25,979 nucleotides of DNA from CADCVT01 sp035940955 (GCA_035940955.1 DASZEJ010000065.1:1-25979), one strand, 5' to 3'. Shown: positions 7,420-15,011, counted from the first letter of the stretch. Made by a program: numbers and translations. Notes: a model not told the origin generated them from the sequence alone.

Positions 7420-8060
7420 GCGGCGCGCTCTTCGATCATCTCCTGCCAGGCGAGAATCAGCTCGGGCGCCGCCAGCAGCTCGGGAAGGCGATCCCGGTCG
7501 ACCAGCGCCGCGTGCATCATGAGCCGCATCGTCACATCGTGGTCCGGCCGCCGGACGACCTCGACCGCGTCGCCCGCCCCCAGCTCGCCCTCCTCGACGA
7601 TCCGCAGGTACGCGCCCGGCCGCCCCGCGGCGATGAACCGCTTCGAGAACCCCCGGTCGCCCATCCGCATGTTCAGCTTGAAGCACGGAAGCCGCGGCTG
7701 GACGACCTCCAGCAGCACGCTCCCGATCGCCCACCGCTCGCCGACGACAGCGCCGCTCACGTCGAGCCCCTCGATCGTCAGGTTCTCGCCCATCCCGCCC
7801 GGCCCGAGCTCGACGCCGGTCTCCGCCTCCCACGCCCGCGTCTCCTCGAGCGCGTACGCGTAGACCGCCTTGTCCGGCCCGCCGTGCAGCTTCCGGTCGG
7901 CCTGCTCGTCCCCCTCGACGTTCACCCCGCGCACGGCGACCCGCCCCTCCACGGGCGCCTTCCAGTACGCGGTCCGCACCATCCGCCGCCCGCTCGGCGG
8001 CCGCGGCACCGTGCGCGTGCGGCCGACGTTGACGCTGACGAGCGTCCCTGGCGCGTCCAC
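7416..8060 (-). CDS. MOSC-domain protein with C-terminal 3-alpha domain (YiiM-like)
   Basis: A 214-residue protein of the MOSC superfamily (molybdenum cofactor sulfurase C-terminal). It shows RKLHGGPDKAVYAYA, the GENLTIEGLD strand and the conserved Cys in QPRLPCFKLN, which in related proteins binds or carries the molybdenum cofactor. The last 40 residues (DVTMRLMMHAALVDRDRLPELLA) match the YiiM 3-alpha domain. YiiM-type proteins reduce N-hydroxylated base analogues; that activity is an inference here. The GTG start at 8060 directly abuts the metK TAG, and the stop overlaps the priA start, so it is embedded in the operon. No other molybdenum gene is in the window. Confidence 0.87.
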   Translation of the reverse strand: MDAPGTLVSVNVGRTRTVPRPPSGRRMVRTAYWKAPVEGRVAVRGVNVEGDEQADRKLHGGPDKAVYAYALEETRAWEAETGVELGPGGMGENLTIEGLDVSGAVVGERWAIGSVLLEVVQPRLPCFKLNMRMGDRGFSKRFIAAGRPGAYLRIVEEGELGAGDAVEVVRRPDHDVTMRLMMHAALVDRDRLPELLAAPELILAWQEMIEERAA

Positions 8061-9287
8061 CTACACCGACGCGGCCGGGGACTCCAGCCCCGCCGCCTCG
8101 CGCAGCGCGGCCGCCTTGTCGACGCGCTCCCACGTGAAGTCGTGGTCCTCGCGGCCGAAGTGGCCGTAGGCCGCGGTCTTCTGGTAGATCGGGCGGTGGA
8201 GCTTGAGCTCCTGGCGGAAGGCGCCGGGTCGCAGGTCGAAGTGCTCCTCGACGAGCTGCTGGATCTTCGCGCGGCCGATCTTCTCGGTCCCGAACGTCTC
8301 GACCATCACCGACACCGGGTGCGCGACGCCGATCGCGTACGCGACCTGGACCTCGGCGCGGTCGGCCAGGCCCGCCGCGACGACGTTCTTGGCGACGTGG
8401 CGCGCGGCGTACGCGGCGCTGCGATCCACCTTCGACGGGTCCTTGCCGCTGAACGCGCCGCCGCCGTGGCGGGCCATGCCGCCGTAGGTGTCGACGATGA
8501 TCTTGCGCCCGGTCAGGCCCGCGTCGCCCACGGGCCCGCCGATCACGAACCGGCCCGTCGGGTTGACGAGGAAGTTCTTGCGCAGCTTGCGCTCGTCGTA
8601 GAGGTCCTTCGGGAGGATCGGCTCGACGACGTGCTCCCACAGGTCGTCGGGGATCAGCGACTCGGCCCCCTCGCGGTGCTGGGTCGAGATCAGCAGCTTC
8701 TCGATCTCCGCCGGGCGCCCGTCGCGGTAGCGCACCGTCACCTGCGTCTTGCCGTCGGGCCGCAGGTACGGCACGACCTCGGCCTTGCGCACGTCGGCCA
8801 GCCGCTTGGCCAGCCGGTGCGCGAGCGCGATCGGCAGCGGCATCAGCTCGTCGGTCTCGCGCGTCGCGTACCCGAACATCATCCCCTGGTCGCCCGCGCC
8901 GGCGACGTCCAGCTCGTCCTCGTCCGCCGGGTCGGTCCGCGTCTCGTACGCCTGGTCGACGCCCTGCGCGATGTCCGGCGACTGCTTGTCGATCGCGTTG
9001 AGCACCGCGCACGAGTCCGCGCTGAAGCCCAGGTCGGCGTCCGTGTAGCCGATGCGGCGGATCGTCTCGCGGGCGATCTCCTGGATGTCGACGTACGTCT
9101 CCGTCGAGATCTCGCCCGAGACGACGACGAGGCCGGTGTTCACCAGCGTCTCGCACGCCACGCGGCCGGTCGGGTCGTCGCGCATCACCGCGTCCAGGAC
9201 GCCGTCCGAGATCTGGTCGGCGACCTTGTCGGGGTGGCCCTCGGTGACGGACTCGGAGGTGAACAGGTACTCGTTGTCGGCGCTCAT
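8061..9287 (-). CDS. metK: S-adenosylmethionine synthetase
   Basis: MetK makes S-adenosylmethionine from methionine and ATP. The 408-residue protein is full length and highly conserved: FTSESVTEGHPDKVADQISD at the N-terminus with the catalytic His, GAGDQGMMFGYA in the centre, and the phosphate-binding GGGAFSGKDPSKVDRSAAY. ATG 9287 overlaps the stop of the DUF3352 gene (ATGA), and its stop abuts the MOSC gene. With no leader of its own there is no room for a SAM riboswitch; expression must come from the upstream operon promoter or one inside the preceding gene. Confidence 0.98.
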   Translation of the reverse strand: MSADNEYLFTSESVTEGHPDKVADQISDGVLDAVMRDDPTGRVACETLVNTGLVVVSGEISTETYVDIQEIARETIRRIGYTDADLGFSADSCAVLNAIDKQSPDIAQGVDQAYETRTDPADEDELDVAGAGDQGMMFGYATRETDELMPLPIALAHRLAKRLADVRKAEVVPYLRPDGKTQVTVRYRDGRPAEIEKLLISTQHREGAESLIPDDLWEHVVEPILPKDLYDERKLRKNFLVNPTGRFVIGGPVGDAGLTGRKIIVDTYGGMARHGGGAFSGKDPSKVDRSAAYAARHVAKNVVAAGLADRAEVQVAYAIGVAHPVSVMVETFGTEKIGRAKIQQLVEEHFDLRPGAFRQELKLHRPIYQKTAAYGHFGREDHDFTWERVDKAAALREAAGLESPAASV

Positions 9288-10867
9288 GGGATCGAAACCA
9301 GGATCTCCGCTGTGGACTCCCCCTCGCTGCTGGTCGAGCTGACCCCGATGGCGCGCACCTTGTGCAGGTCGTCGCGCACCGACAGGTAGGCCGGGCTGTC
9401 GTTGAGGCCCGTCTGCTCGCCGAGCTCGAGGAGCTGGCTGAAGTCGAGGAAGCCTAGCGTCCCGACGCGGTCGGGCCGATCGCTGAGCACGTCCTCGAAC
9501 GCGCCGGAGTCCTCGAGCGAGTCCTCCGCGCGCGCGATCCGGCGCACGCCCTCCGGGCTCGTCGAGAGGATCAGGCGGCCGTCGAGCACCGCGTAGGTGA
9601 CCGCGGCGCCGTTGGGGAGCGTGAGCGTCCAGGCGTCGGTCCCCTCGACGTCCTGCGGCTTCCAGGTCGGCGCCGCCTCGCCGCGCGGGCGCAGCAGGCG
9701 GGCCAGCGGGTCGCGCAGGCGGTCGAGCGTGCGGCGGGTGCCGCCCTCGTCCTCGGTGCGCGCGACGACGCTGAGGATCGGCGCCGGCGTCTGCTGCTGG
9801 ATGACCACGGCGACCTCGCCCTCGAACAGCTTCAGCAGGTCGCGCTCGAGGCCGCCGCCCGTCACCTTCTGCAGCTCGGAGCGCAGGCGCGCGAGCAGCC
9901 GGCCGACGTCCGCGCCGCCGACCGCCGAGGCGACGAGCCGCTGCAGCGCGCCCGTGACGCCGCTCGCGCCCAGGTAGCCGAGCACGTCCTCGGGCACCGC
10001 CTCGAGCAGCTGCGGCTCGAACTGCTTGGGGGCGTTGGCGCGCTGGGCGTCCGCGTCGAGCGCCGAGTGGACGTGCAGCCGGACCCTGTCCTCCCCCTCC
10101 GCCGCAACGGCGAGCGCGACGCCCTGCAGCGCCGGCTGGTCGAGCATCGCCGACAGGCCGCCGATCACGTCGCCCTGCGGGGCGAGCATCCGGCGCAGGC
10201 CGTCGGCCGACGCGTACGCCGTGACGACGCGCCCGTCGGGCAGGCCCTCGACCGCGCGGCGGTACGTCGGGTCCGCCTCGAGCGGCCGGGCGCCGCTGCG
10301 CTCGATGTCGATCGTCGCCTGCACGGTCGGGTCCTGGCCGATGACGAGGAACCCCCGGACGAACGCCGTCGTCACCTGGCCGTAGCGCTGGGTCTCGACG
10401 CCCTTGTAGGCCTTGAGGCGCGGGCGGCGCGGGTTGCGGGCGAGGAACGCCCGGGCCTTTCTCTCGTCGGCGACCTCGATCGCGACGATCGACCCTGCGG
10501 TCGACTGGCCGACGTCGAGCAGCGCGAACGCCGCCTCGTCGCCGAGCCACGGGGCGACGTCGCGCTCGGCGTCCACCGCCTTGTCGCCGCCGGACAGGCG
10601 CCGCAGCAGCGCGTCCCGGTTCGGCCTGTACGCCCCGAAGCGCTCGGCCATGCGCGCGGCGCGCTGCACGGCCTCGCGGTCGCCGTCGGTCGAGAGGGAG
10701 GCGAACACGAGCGCGGTGTCGGGGACGAGCTTCGCGGCCGCGTCCTTCGGCGGCGCGTCGTCGCCGGAGCCGCAGGCGCGGATCACCGCGACGGCGAGCA
10801 CCGCCAGCACGAGCGCCGCGGCCACGGCGGCCAGCCGGCGCGCGCGGGGCGTCGCCGCGGCCGTCAC
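9284..10867 (-). CDS. DUF3352 membrane-anchored protein
   Basis: A 527-residue protein with one N-terminal hydrophobic helix (about 12-30) after an Arg-rich start, then a large extracytoplasmic region. The pattern LVPDTALVFASLSTDGDREAV, several GFLVIGQDP-like strands and the C-terminal FLDFSQLLEL region fit DUF3352, a family of unknown function frequent in actinobacteria. A Cys follows the helix (VIRACGSG), but the Arg at -2 makes a lipobox unlikely. GTG 10867 overlaps the der stop (GTGA) and its own stop overlaps metK, so it is an integral operon member between a ribosome-assembly GTPase and MetK. I infer no function. Confidence 0.85.
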   Translation of the reverse strand: MTAAATPRARRLAAVAAALVLAVLAVAVIRACGSGDDAPPKDAAAKLVPDTALVFASLSTDGDREAVQRAARMAERFGAYRPNRDALLRRLSGGDKAVDAERDVAPWLGDEAAFALLDVGQSTAGSIVAIEVADERKARAFLARNPRRPRLKAYKGVETQRYGQVTTAFVRGFLVIGQDPTVQATIDIERSGARPLEADPTYRRAVEGLPDGRVVTAYASADGLRRMLAPQGDVIGGLSAMLDQPALQGVALAVAAEGEDRVRLHVHSALDADAQRANAPKQFEPQLLEAVPEDVLGYLGASGVTGALQRLVASAVGGADVGRLLARLRSELQKVTGGGLERDLLKLFEGEVAVVIQQQTPAPILSVVARTEDEGGTRRTLDRLRDPLARLLRPRGEAAPTWKPQDVEGTDAWTLTLPNGAAVTYAVLDGRLILSTSPEGVRRIARAEDSLEDSGAFEDVLSDRPDRVGTLGFLDFSQLLELGEQTGLNDSPAYLSVRDDLHKVRAIGVSSTSSEGESTAEILVSIP

Positions 10868-12192
10868 GCCGCCCTGCGCTCGCCGCGCGGGCGCCGCGTC
10901 CCGCGCTCGTTGAAGTCGATGATCAGCGGCACGCCCGCGAAGCCGTAGCGCTCGCGCAGCCGGGTCTCGACGAAGTACGCGTAGTCGCGCGTGACCCGGT
11001 TGCGGCTGTTGACCTGGATCGCGAAGCGCGGCGGGCGCTCGCCGATCTGCGCCATGTAGATGAGCTTGAGCCGGTGGCCCTGCTTGGCGGGCGGCTGGCG
11101 GGCCTGGACGACCTCGCCGAGGAAGCGGTTGAGGTCGGGGGTCGGGATGCGGGCGCGCATCCGGTCGGCGAGCGCGATCGCCTCCTGGGTGATGCGGTGG
11201 ACGTTGCGCCCGGTCTTCGCGCTGACCGTCAGCACCTTCGGCCGCAGCCGCAGCTTCTGGGCGACCCGGGCGCGCTCGTGGTCGATGTCCACCTCGTCGG
11301 CCAGGTCCCACTTGTTGAGCACGAGCGCGGTGGCGCAGCTCGCGCGCATCGCGAGGTCGGCGATCCGCAGGTCCTGGGCGGTGACGCCGTCCTGGGCGTC
11401 GCAGACGACGAGCGCGACGTCGGCGCGCTCGGCCGCCCGCTGGCTGCGCAGGGCCGTGTAGTACTCGACCGACTCGGTGACCTTCGCCTGGCGGCGCATG
11501 CCGGCGGTGTCGACGATGACGAGCTCGCGGTCCTGCGCCCTGATGCGCAGGTCGATCGCGTCGCGCGTGGTCCCCGCGACCTCGGAGACGATGACCCGCT
11601 CGCGGCCCGCGAGCCGGTTGACGAGGCTCGACTTGCCGACGTTCGGCCGGCCGATGACCGCGAGGCGGACGAGGTCCTCGTCCTCCGGGTCCTCGTCCTC
11701 CTCCGGGAGCCTCTCCACGACGGCGTCGAGCAGGTCGCCGGTCCCGAGCCCCTGGGCGGCGGAGACGGCCACCGGCTCGCCGAGCCCGAGAGCGTGGAAC
11801 TCGTGGGCGAGCGGCACGTCGCGGACGGTGTCGATCTTGTTGGCGGCGACGAGGACGGGCTTCGGCCAGCGCCTGAGGAGGTCGGCCAGCTCCTCGTCGC
11901 CGGGCCTGAGGCCCGCGCGCGCGTCCACGACGAGCACGGCGACGTCGGCGTCGTTGAGCGCCGCCTGGGCCTGCTCGCGGATCGACCCGGCGAGCGGGTC
12001 CTCGTCGGTGAAGTCGACGCCGCCCGTGTCGATGAGCGTGAACGTGCGGCCGTTCCACTCGGCGGTCAGCTCGTTGCGGTCGCGGGTGACGCCCGGCTGC
12101 TCGTGGACGACGGCCTCGCGGCTGCCGCTGAGGCGGTTGACGAGCGACGACTTCCCCACGTTCGGGTAGCCGACGACGGCGACCTTCCTCAT
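10864..12192 (-). CDS. der: Ribosome-assembly GTPase Der (EngA)
   Basis: Der is an essential GTPase with two tandem G domains that acts in 50S subunit maturation. The 442-residue protein has the first G domain with GYPNVGKSS, DTGGVDF and ANKID; the second with GRPNVGKSS (about 181-189), DTAGMRR and LNKWDLAD; and a C-terminal KH-like domain (LKLIYMAQIGERPPRFAIQV, YFVETRLRERYGFAGVPL). A Glu/Asp-rich linker (PEEDEDPEDEDL) joins the G domains. ATG 12192 overlaps the cmk stop (ATGA). The cmk-der order is widespread in bacteria and supports both calls. Confidence 0.98.
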   Translation of the reverse strand: MRKVAVVGYPNVGKSSLVNRLSGSREAVVHEQPGVTRDRNELTAEWNGRTFTLIDTGGVDFTDEDPLAGSIREQAQAALNDADVAVLVVDARAGLRPGDEELADLLRRWPKPVLVAANKIDTVRDVPLAHEFHALGLGEPVAVSAAQGLGTGDLLDAVVERLPEEDEDPEDEDLVRLAVIGRPNVGKSSLVNRLAGRERVIVSEVAGTTRDAIDLRIRAQDRELVIVDTAGMRRQAKVTESVEYYTALRSQRAAERADVALVVCDAQDGVTAQDLRIADLAMRASCATALVLNKWDLADEVDIDHERARVAQKLRLRPKVLTVSAKTGRNVHRITQEAIALADRMRARIPTPDLNRFLGEVVQARQPPAKQGHRLKLIYMAQIGERPPRFAIQVNSRNRVTRDYAYFVETRLRERYGFAGVPLIIDFNERGTRRPRGERRAA

Positions 12193-12776
12193 CGGCGCGC
12201 GAGCCCCACGATGCGGTCGACGACCTCGTCGATCGTCAGGCCGGTGGTGTCGAGCTCCTCCGCTCCGGGCGCGCGCGTCAGCGGGGAGGCGGCGCGGGTG
12301 CTGTCGCGCTCGTCGCGCGCGCGCACGTCGCGCAGGACGTCCCGCGGGTCGGCGCCGAGCTCGCGCGCGCGGCGGTTCGCCCGCTCCTCGGGGTCGGCGG
12401 TGAGGAACACCTTGACCTCGGCGTCGGGCGCCACGACCGAGCCGATGTCGCGGCCCTCCGCGACCCAGTCGCCGTCGCTCATCAGCTCGCGCTGGCGGGC
12501 GACCATCCGCTCGCGCACCTCGGGCTCGGCGGCGACGCGGCTGGACTCCTCGCTCACCTCGGGCGTGCGGATCAGGCCGCTGACGTCCTCGCCGTCGAGC
12601 GTGACGCGGCCGTCCGCGAACCCGACGGCGGGGTTTTCGAGGCCTCGGAGCCGCGCGAGGGCGACCGCGAGGTACATCGCGCCGGTGTCGAGGTAGGTGA
12701 AGCCGAGCGCGTCCGCGTCGGCGCGCGCCACGGTGGACTTCCCCGCGCCGGCGGGCCCGTCGATCGCGATGACCAC
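12189..12776 (-). CDS. cmk: Cytidylate kinase, with an unusual Leu in the CMP loop
   Basis: Cmk phosphorylates CMP and dCMP. The P-loop is IDGPAGAGKST (about 5-15), followed by LDTGAMY, then EGRDIGSVVAPDAEVKVFLTAD and the lid RDERDSTRAASPL. At 195 residues it is shorter than E. coli Cmk (227), mostly in the NMP-binding insert. The family motif after the P-loop is normally DTGAMYRA; here residue 36 is Leu (codon CTC) instead of the Arg that contacts the nucleotide phosphate in this kinase fold. Other landmarks look intact, so I call it functional with reservation. GTG 12776 has no Shine-Dalgarno; a TACTCT box eight bases upstream suggests a leaderless transcript heading the der-metK-priA operon. 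Confidence 0.92.
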   Translation of the reverse strand: MVIAIDGPAGAGKSTVARADADALGFTYLDTGAMYLAVALARLRGLENPAVGFADGRVTLDGEDVSGLIRTPEVSEESSRVAAEPEVRERMVARQRELMSDGDWVAEGRDIGSVVAPDAEVKVFLTADPEERANRRARELGADPRDVLRDVRARDERDSTRAASPLTRAPGAEELDTTGLTIDEVVDRIVGLARR

Positions 12777-12784
12777 GGCGAGGC

Positions 12785-12790
12785 AGAGTA
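12785..12790 (-). promoter_or_regulatory. Candidate -10 box for a leaderless cmk operon
   Basis: TACTCT fits the TANNNT pattern and ends eight bases before the cmk GTG, placing the expected transcript start at or next to the start codon. This agrees with the lack of a ribosome-binding site. I see no good -35 at normal spacing, so this is tentative. Confidence 0.35.
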
Positions 12791-12835
12791 GTCCGCGACT
12801 CCCTCCGCGGGTTATGTCACCATGGTCTGCGTCAT

Positions 12836-12976
12836 GTGCCGAGCTCGGGGCGGTCCGTCGCCTCGGGACGGGGGAACCAGTGGCGGTCGCGCCTGCGGCC
12901 GCCGGGGGCGAATCGCCGCGTTCGGTGCGGCGTAGCGCAGTCTCCGCGCGAGCCCGTCAGCTCACCTCGTAGGCCG
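12836..12976 (+). ncRNA. Cyclic-di-AMP riboswitch (ydaO-yuaA type)
   Basis: The leader of the M23 gene contains, in order, the conserved pieces of the ydaO/yuaA class: GGGGGAACC at 12870-12878, GGGGGCGAAT at 12904-12913, and the 3' block GAGCCCGTCAGCTCACCTCG at 12950-12969 followed by TAGGC. The outer helix can form between GCCGAG (12838-12843) and CTCG..GGC at the 3' edge. This class senses c-di-AMP and usually lowers expression when it is bound; in actinobacteria it commonly precedes cell-wall hydrolases, which fits the gene below. About 25 bases separate it from the start codon, so it could act on translation or early termination. Boundaries are approximate and no covariance search was run. 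Confidence 0.88.
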
Positions 12977-12990
12977 AACGAGACGACGGA

Positions 12991-12995
12991 GGAGG
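12991..12995 (+). promoter_or_regulatory. Ribosome-binding site fixing the M23 peptidase start
   Basis: GGAGG lies five bases before GTG 13001 and just after the riboswitch. It fixes the start there; the longer frame from 12836 would run through the riboswitch and is not the real protein. Confidence 0.85.
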
Positions 12996-13000
12996 ACACC

Positions 13001-14737
13001 GTGAACACGAACGTTCGCGACCTGGCCGACCCCATCCTGTGGGAGCGGTCGCTCGAGCGCGCCCGGCACCGCCGCCGGATCGCCGAGCTGAGCCGGCGGA
13101 GCGCGCGCCGGCGCAAGGCGACCTCGGTGGCCGTGGCGGGCGCCGTGGCGACGTCGCCGGCGACGCCGCTGCTGCCGGCCGCGGGGGCCGAGGGCGAGTC
13201 GCCGCGCTCGACCGCTCCCTCGCGAGCCGGCGCCGAGCTCCTCGCGCGCGGGGACGTCGGCGACGCGGTCGCCCAGGTCCAGCGCCGGCTGGGCGTCGAC
13301 GACGACGGCATCTTCGGCCCGATCACCGAGCGCGCCGTCCGCCGGTTCCAGGCGACCCACGGCCTGGCGGTGACGGGCGTGGTCGACGCGACGACGTGGG
13401 CGGCGATCTTCCGCTCGCAGATCCTGTTCCTGCGGTCGGCGCCGCGGGCGGACGCCGCGGACTTCCCGCGGGTCGCGCCGGCGATCGTGACGCGGAGCGG
13501 CGCGGCTCCCGCGCCCGCCACGGGGGACGCTCCCGTGGCTCGGCCCGGCGCCGGCGACCGCACCGCTGGCGGTACCGCTCCCCCACGCGGCACCGCTCCC
13601 CCACGCGGCGGCGCTCCCGACCGCGCCGAGCGCCGGCTCGCGCGCGACCTGCGCACTGACGCCGCCGCGCCGCCCCGCCCCGCTCCGCCGGTCGCCGCCC
13701 TTTCCGGCGACTGCTCGACGGTGACGCCGGTCAGGGGCGTCCGCACCGGCTCGTTCGGCGAGGATCGCGGGACCCACCGCCACGCGGGGATCGACATCGC
13801 GGCGGCGGCGGGCACGGCGGTCCGCGCGGCGGCGTGCGGCCGGATCGTCGAGGCCGGCGTCCAGAGCGGCTACGGCAACCTCGTGTGCATCGAGCACGCC
13901 GGCGGCACGACGAGCTGCTACGCGCACCTGTCCCGCATCGACGTCCGGATGCGCCAGTGGGTCGAGAGCGGCCAGGTCATCGGAGCTGTCGGCTGCACCG
14001 GCCACTGCACCGGCCCGCACCTGCACTTCGAGGTCCGCGAGAACGGCCGCCCCGTCGACCCGAACGCCTACGTCACCGGAACCCGCTCCCTCCCCCGAGG
14101 CGAGGGAGGGACCGGAGGAGGCAACCCAACGGCGACCCCCGCCCGAACGACCTCCCGAGCGACGACCTCGACCTGGTCGAGCGGGCGCGAGGTGAGCGGC
14201 GGGGGCTGGTCGCAGGACGGCGGCGAAGCGTCGGCCATGCGCGCCGAGCAGCCCGCGCCGGAGCCCACCGCCACCGCCCCCGCCGAGCAGCCGGCGCCCA
14301 ACCCGACCGCCACCGCCCCCGCGGAGCAGCCCGCCCCCAACCCGACCGCCACGGCGCCGGCCGAGCAGTCCGCACCGGAGCGGACAGCGCCCGCGGTCGA
14401 ACCCACCGCCGAACCGACCGCACAGCAGCCGCCGCCGCCACCGGTCGAGCAGCAGCCGGCCGCCACGCCGCCGCCGACCCCAACGGGCACCGAGGACAAC
14501 GCGCCGTCGGCGCCGCCGCAGCCGCCCGCCGCCGAGGCCGCTCCGCCCGCACAGCCGGACGAAGCGGCACCGCAGCCCACGGAGGGCACCGAGGCGAGCA
14601 CGCCCACCGTCGAGTCTGCGCAACCCGCGCCGAGCACTGAGGACACCACGCCCTCGCCGACCCCCGAAGCGCAGCAGCCCGCCGCATCGGCAGCGGAGCT
14701 CCCTGCCACCGATCTGCCCGCCACCCCGGCCGGCTAG
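13001..14737 (+). CDS. Secreted peptidoglycan-binding M23 metalloendopeptidase
   Basis: A 578-residue cell-wall hydrolase. Residues 1-40 are polar and Arg-rich (LWERSLERARHRRR), followed by a weakly hydrophobic stretch (about 41-63) that looks like an unusually long signal peptide. A PG_binding_1 domain covers about 79-137 (LLARGDVGDAVAQVQRRLG to TTWAAIF). After a Pro/Ala linker, the M23 (lysostaphin-like) domain covers about 249-358, with zinc motif HAGID (261-265), YAHLS (308-311) and HLHFE (340-344), so the metal ligands are present. From 360 on is a Pro/Thr/Glu-rich tail with 13-residue repeats. It probably cleaves peptide crosslinks in peptidoglycan. The c-di-AMP riboswitch upstream implies control by wall or osmotic state. 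It is alone on the plus strand between aroA and cmk. Confidence 0.93.
   Translation: MNTNVRDLADPILWERSLERARHRRRIAELSRRSARRRKATSVAVAGAVATSPATPLLPAAGAEGESPRSTAPSRAGAELLARGDVGDAVAQVQRRLGVDDDGIFGPITERAVRRFQATHGLAVTGVVDATTWAAIFRSQILFLRSAPRADAADFPRVAPAIVTRSGAAPAPATGDAPVARPGAGDRTAGGTAPPRGTAPPRGGAPDRAERRLARDLRTDAAAPPRPAPPVAALSGDCSTVTPVRGVRTGSFGEDRGTHRHAGIDIAAAAGTAVRAAACGRIVEAGVQSGYGNLVCIEHAGGTTSCYAHLSRIDVRMRQWVESGQVIGAVGCTGHCTGPHLHFEVRENGRPVDPNAYVTGTRSLPRGEGGTGGGNPTATPARTTSRATTSTWSSGREVSGGGWSQDGGEASAMRAEQPAPEPTATAPAEQPAPNPTATAPAEQPAPNPTATAPAEQSAPERTAPAVEPTAEPTAQQPPPPPVEQQPAATPPPTPTGTEDNAPSAPPQPPAAEAAPPAQPDEAAPQPTEGTEASTPTVESAQPAPSTEDTTPSPTPEAQQPAASAAELPATDLPATPAG
14243..14392 (+). repeat. 39-bp coding repeat in the M23 tail
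   Basis: Three 39-bp units (14243-14359) and a partial fourth encode the 13-residue unit AEQPAPNPTATAP with small changes (AEQPAPEP, AEQSAPER). This is a Pro-rich spacer likely to span the cell wall. The repeats are in frame. Confidence 0.85.
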
Positions 14738-14744
14738 GCGCGAC

Positions 14745-14776
14745 CGTGGGGGCGGAGCGGCGGCTCCGCCCCCACG
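14745..14776 (+). terminator. Perfect hairpin terminator after the M23 gene
   Basis: A 14-bp perfect stem (14745-14758 with 14763-14776) with a GGCG loop begins eight bases after the stop codon. No U tract follows, as is usual in high-GC actinobacteria. It could also stop transcripts arriving from the aroA side. Confidence 0.75.
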
Positions 14777-14830
14777 AACGCACACGGCCCCGTCCGGCGA
14801 GCGGCCCGCGAGCGGCCCGCACGGCGCGTG

Positions 14831-14920
14831 AAGGGGTCAGACCCCTTGAGTCGGGCGGTGGGAAGGGGTCAGACCCCTTGAGTCGGGCGGGCGGAAGGGG
14901 TCAGACCCCTTGAGTCGGGG
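14831..14920. repeat. Three 32-bp direct repeats with a palindromic core
   Basis: Units start at 14831, 14863 and 14895, an exact 32-bp period. Each holds the palindrome AAGGGGTCAGACCCCTT (7-bp arms, CAG centre) followed by GAGTCGGG. Spacers between palindromes differ slightly. The non-coding setting and hairpin-forming cores resemble REP-type elements or stacked terminators. No coding frame is supported here. Confidence 0.9.
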
Positions 14921-14968
14921 TGGCTGAGATCTGGGCGGGAAGTCGCGGCTTCATCGGCGTCTCCGGCG

Positions 14969-15011
14969 TCTCCCTCCCTCCCTCCCTCCGCCCTTCCTTC
15001 CTCCCTCCCTC
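14969..15011. repeat. Polypyrimidine tract (G-runs on the aroA strand)
   Basis: A near-uninterrupted C/T tract on the plus strand, mostly CCCT and CCTT units. On the minus strand, which is the aroA transcript strand, it reads as repeated GGGA runs about 65-110 bp after the aroA stop and could fold as a G-quadruplex. The remaining parts of 14738-15077 are the hairpin, the 32-bp repeats and two overlapping 10-bp palindromes at 15061-15075; I see no gene there. Confidence 0.8.

Noticed and set aside
4253..9156. Very long open frames (over 900 codons) running through several genes on the minus strand
   Set aside because: They are frame continuations in very GC-rich DNA: the recognisable YihY and PriA proteins occupy their 3' ends, and the rest is Arg/Ala-rich antisense or off-frame translation of priA, metK and neighbours.
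8061..9400. SAM riboswitch before metK
   Set aside because: metK starts inside the DUF3352 stop codon, so no untranslated leader exists.
12836..13000. Extended N-terminus of the M23 peptidase from ATG 12836
   Set aside because: This stretch is the riboswitch; a strong GGAGG site five bases before GTG 13001 marks the real start.
14831..14920. CRISPR array
   Set aside because: The 32-bp units are contiguous with no variable 30-bp spacers, and no cas genes are present.
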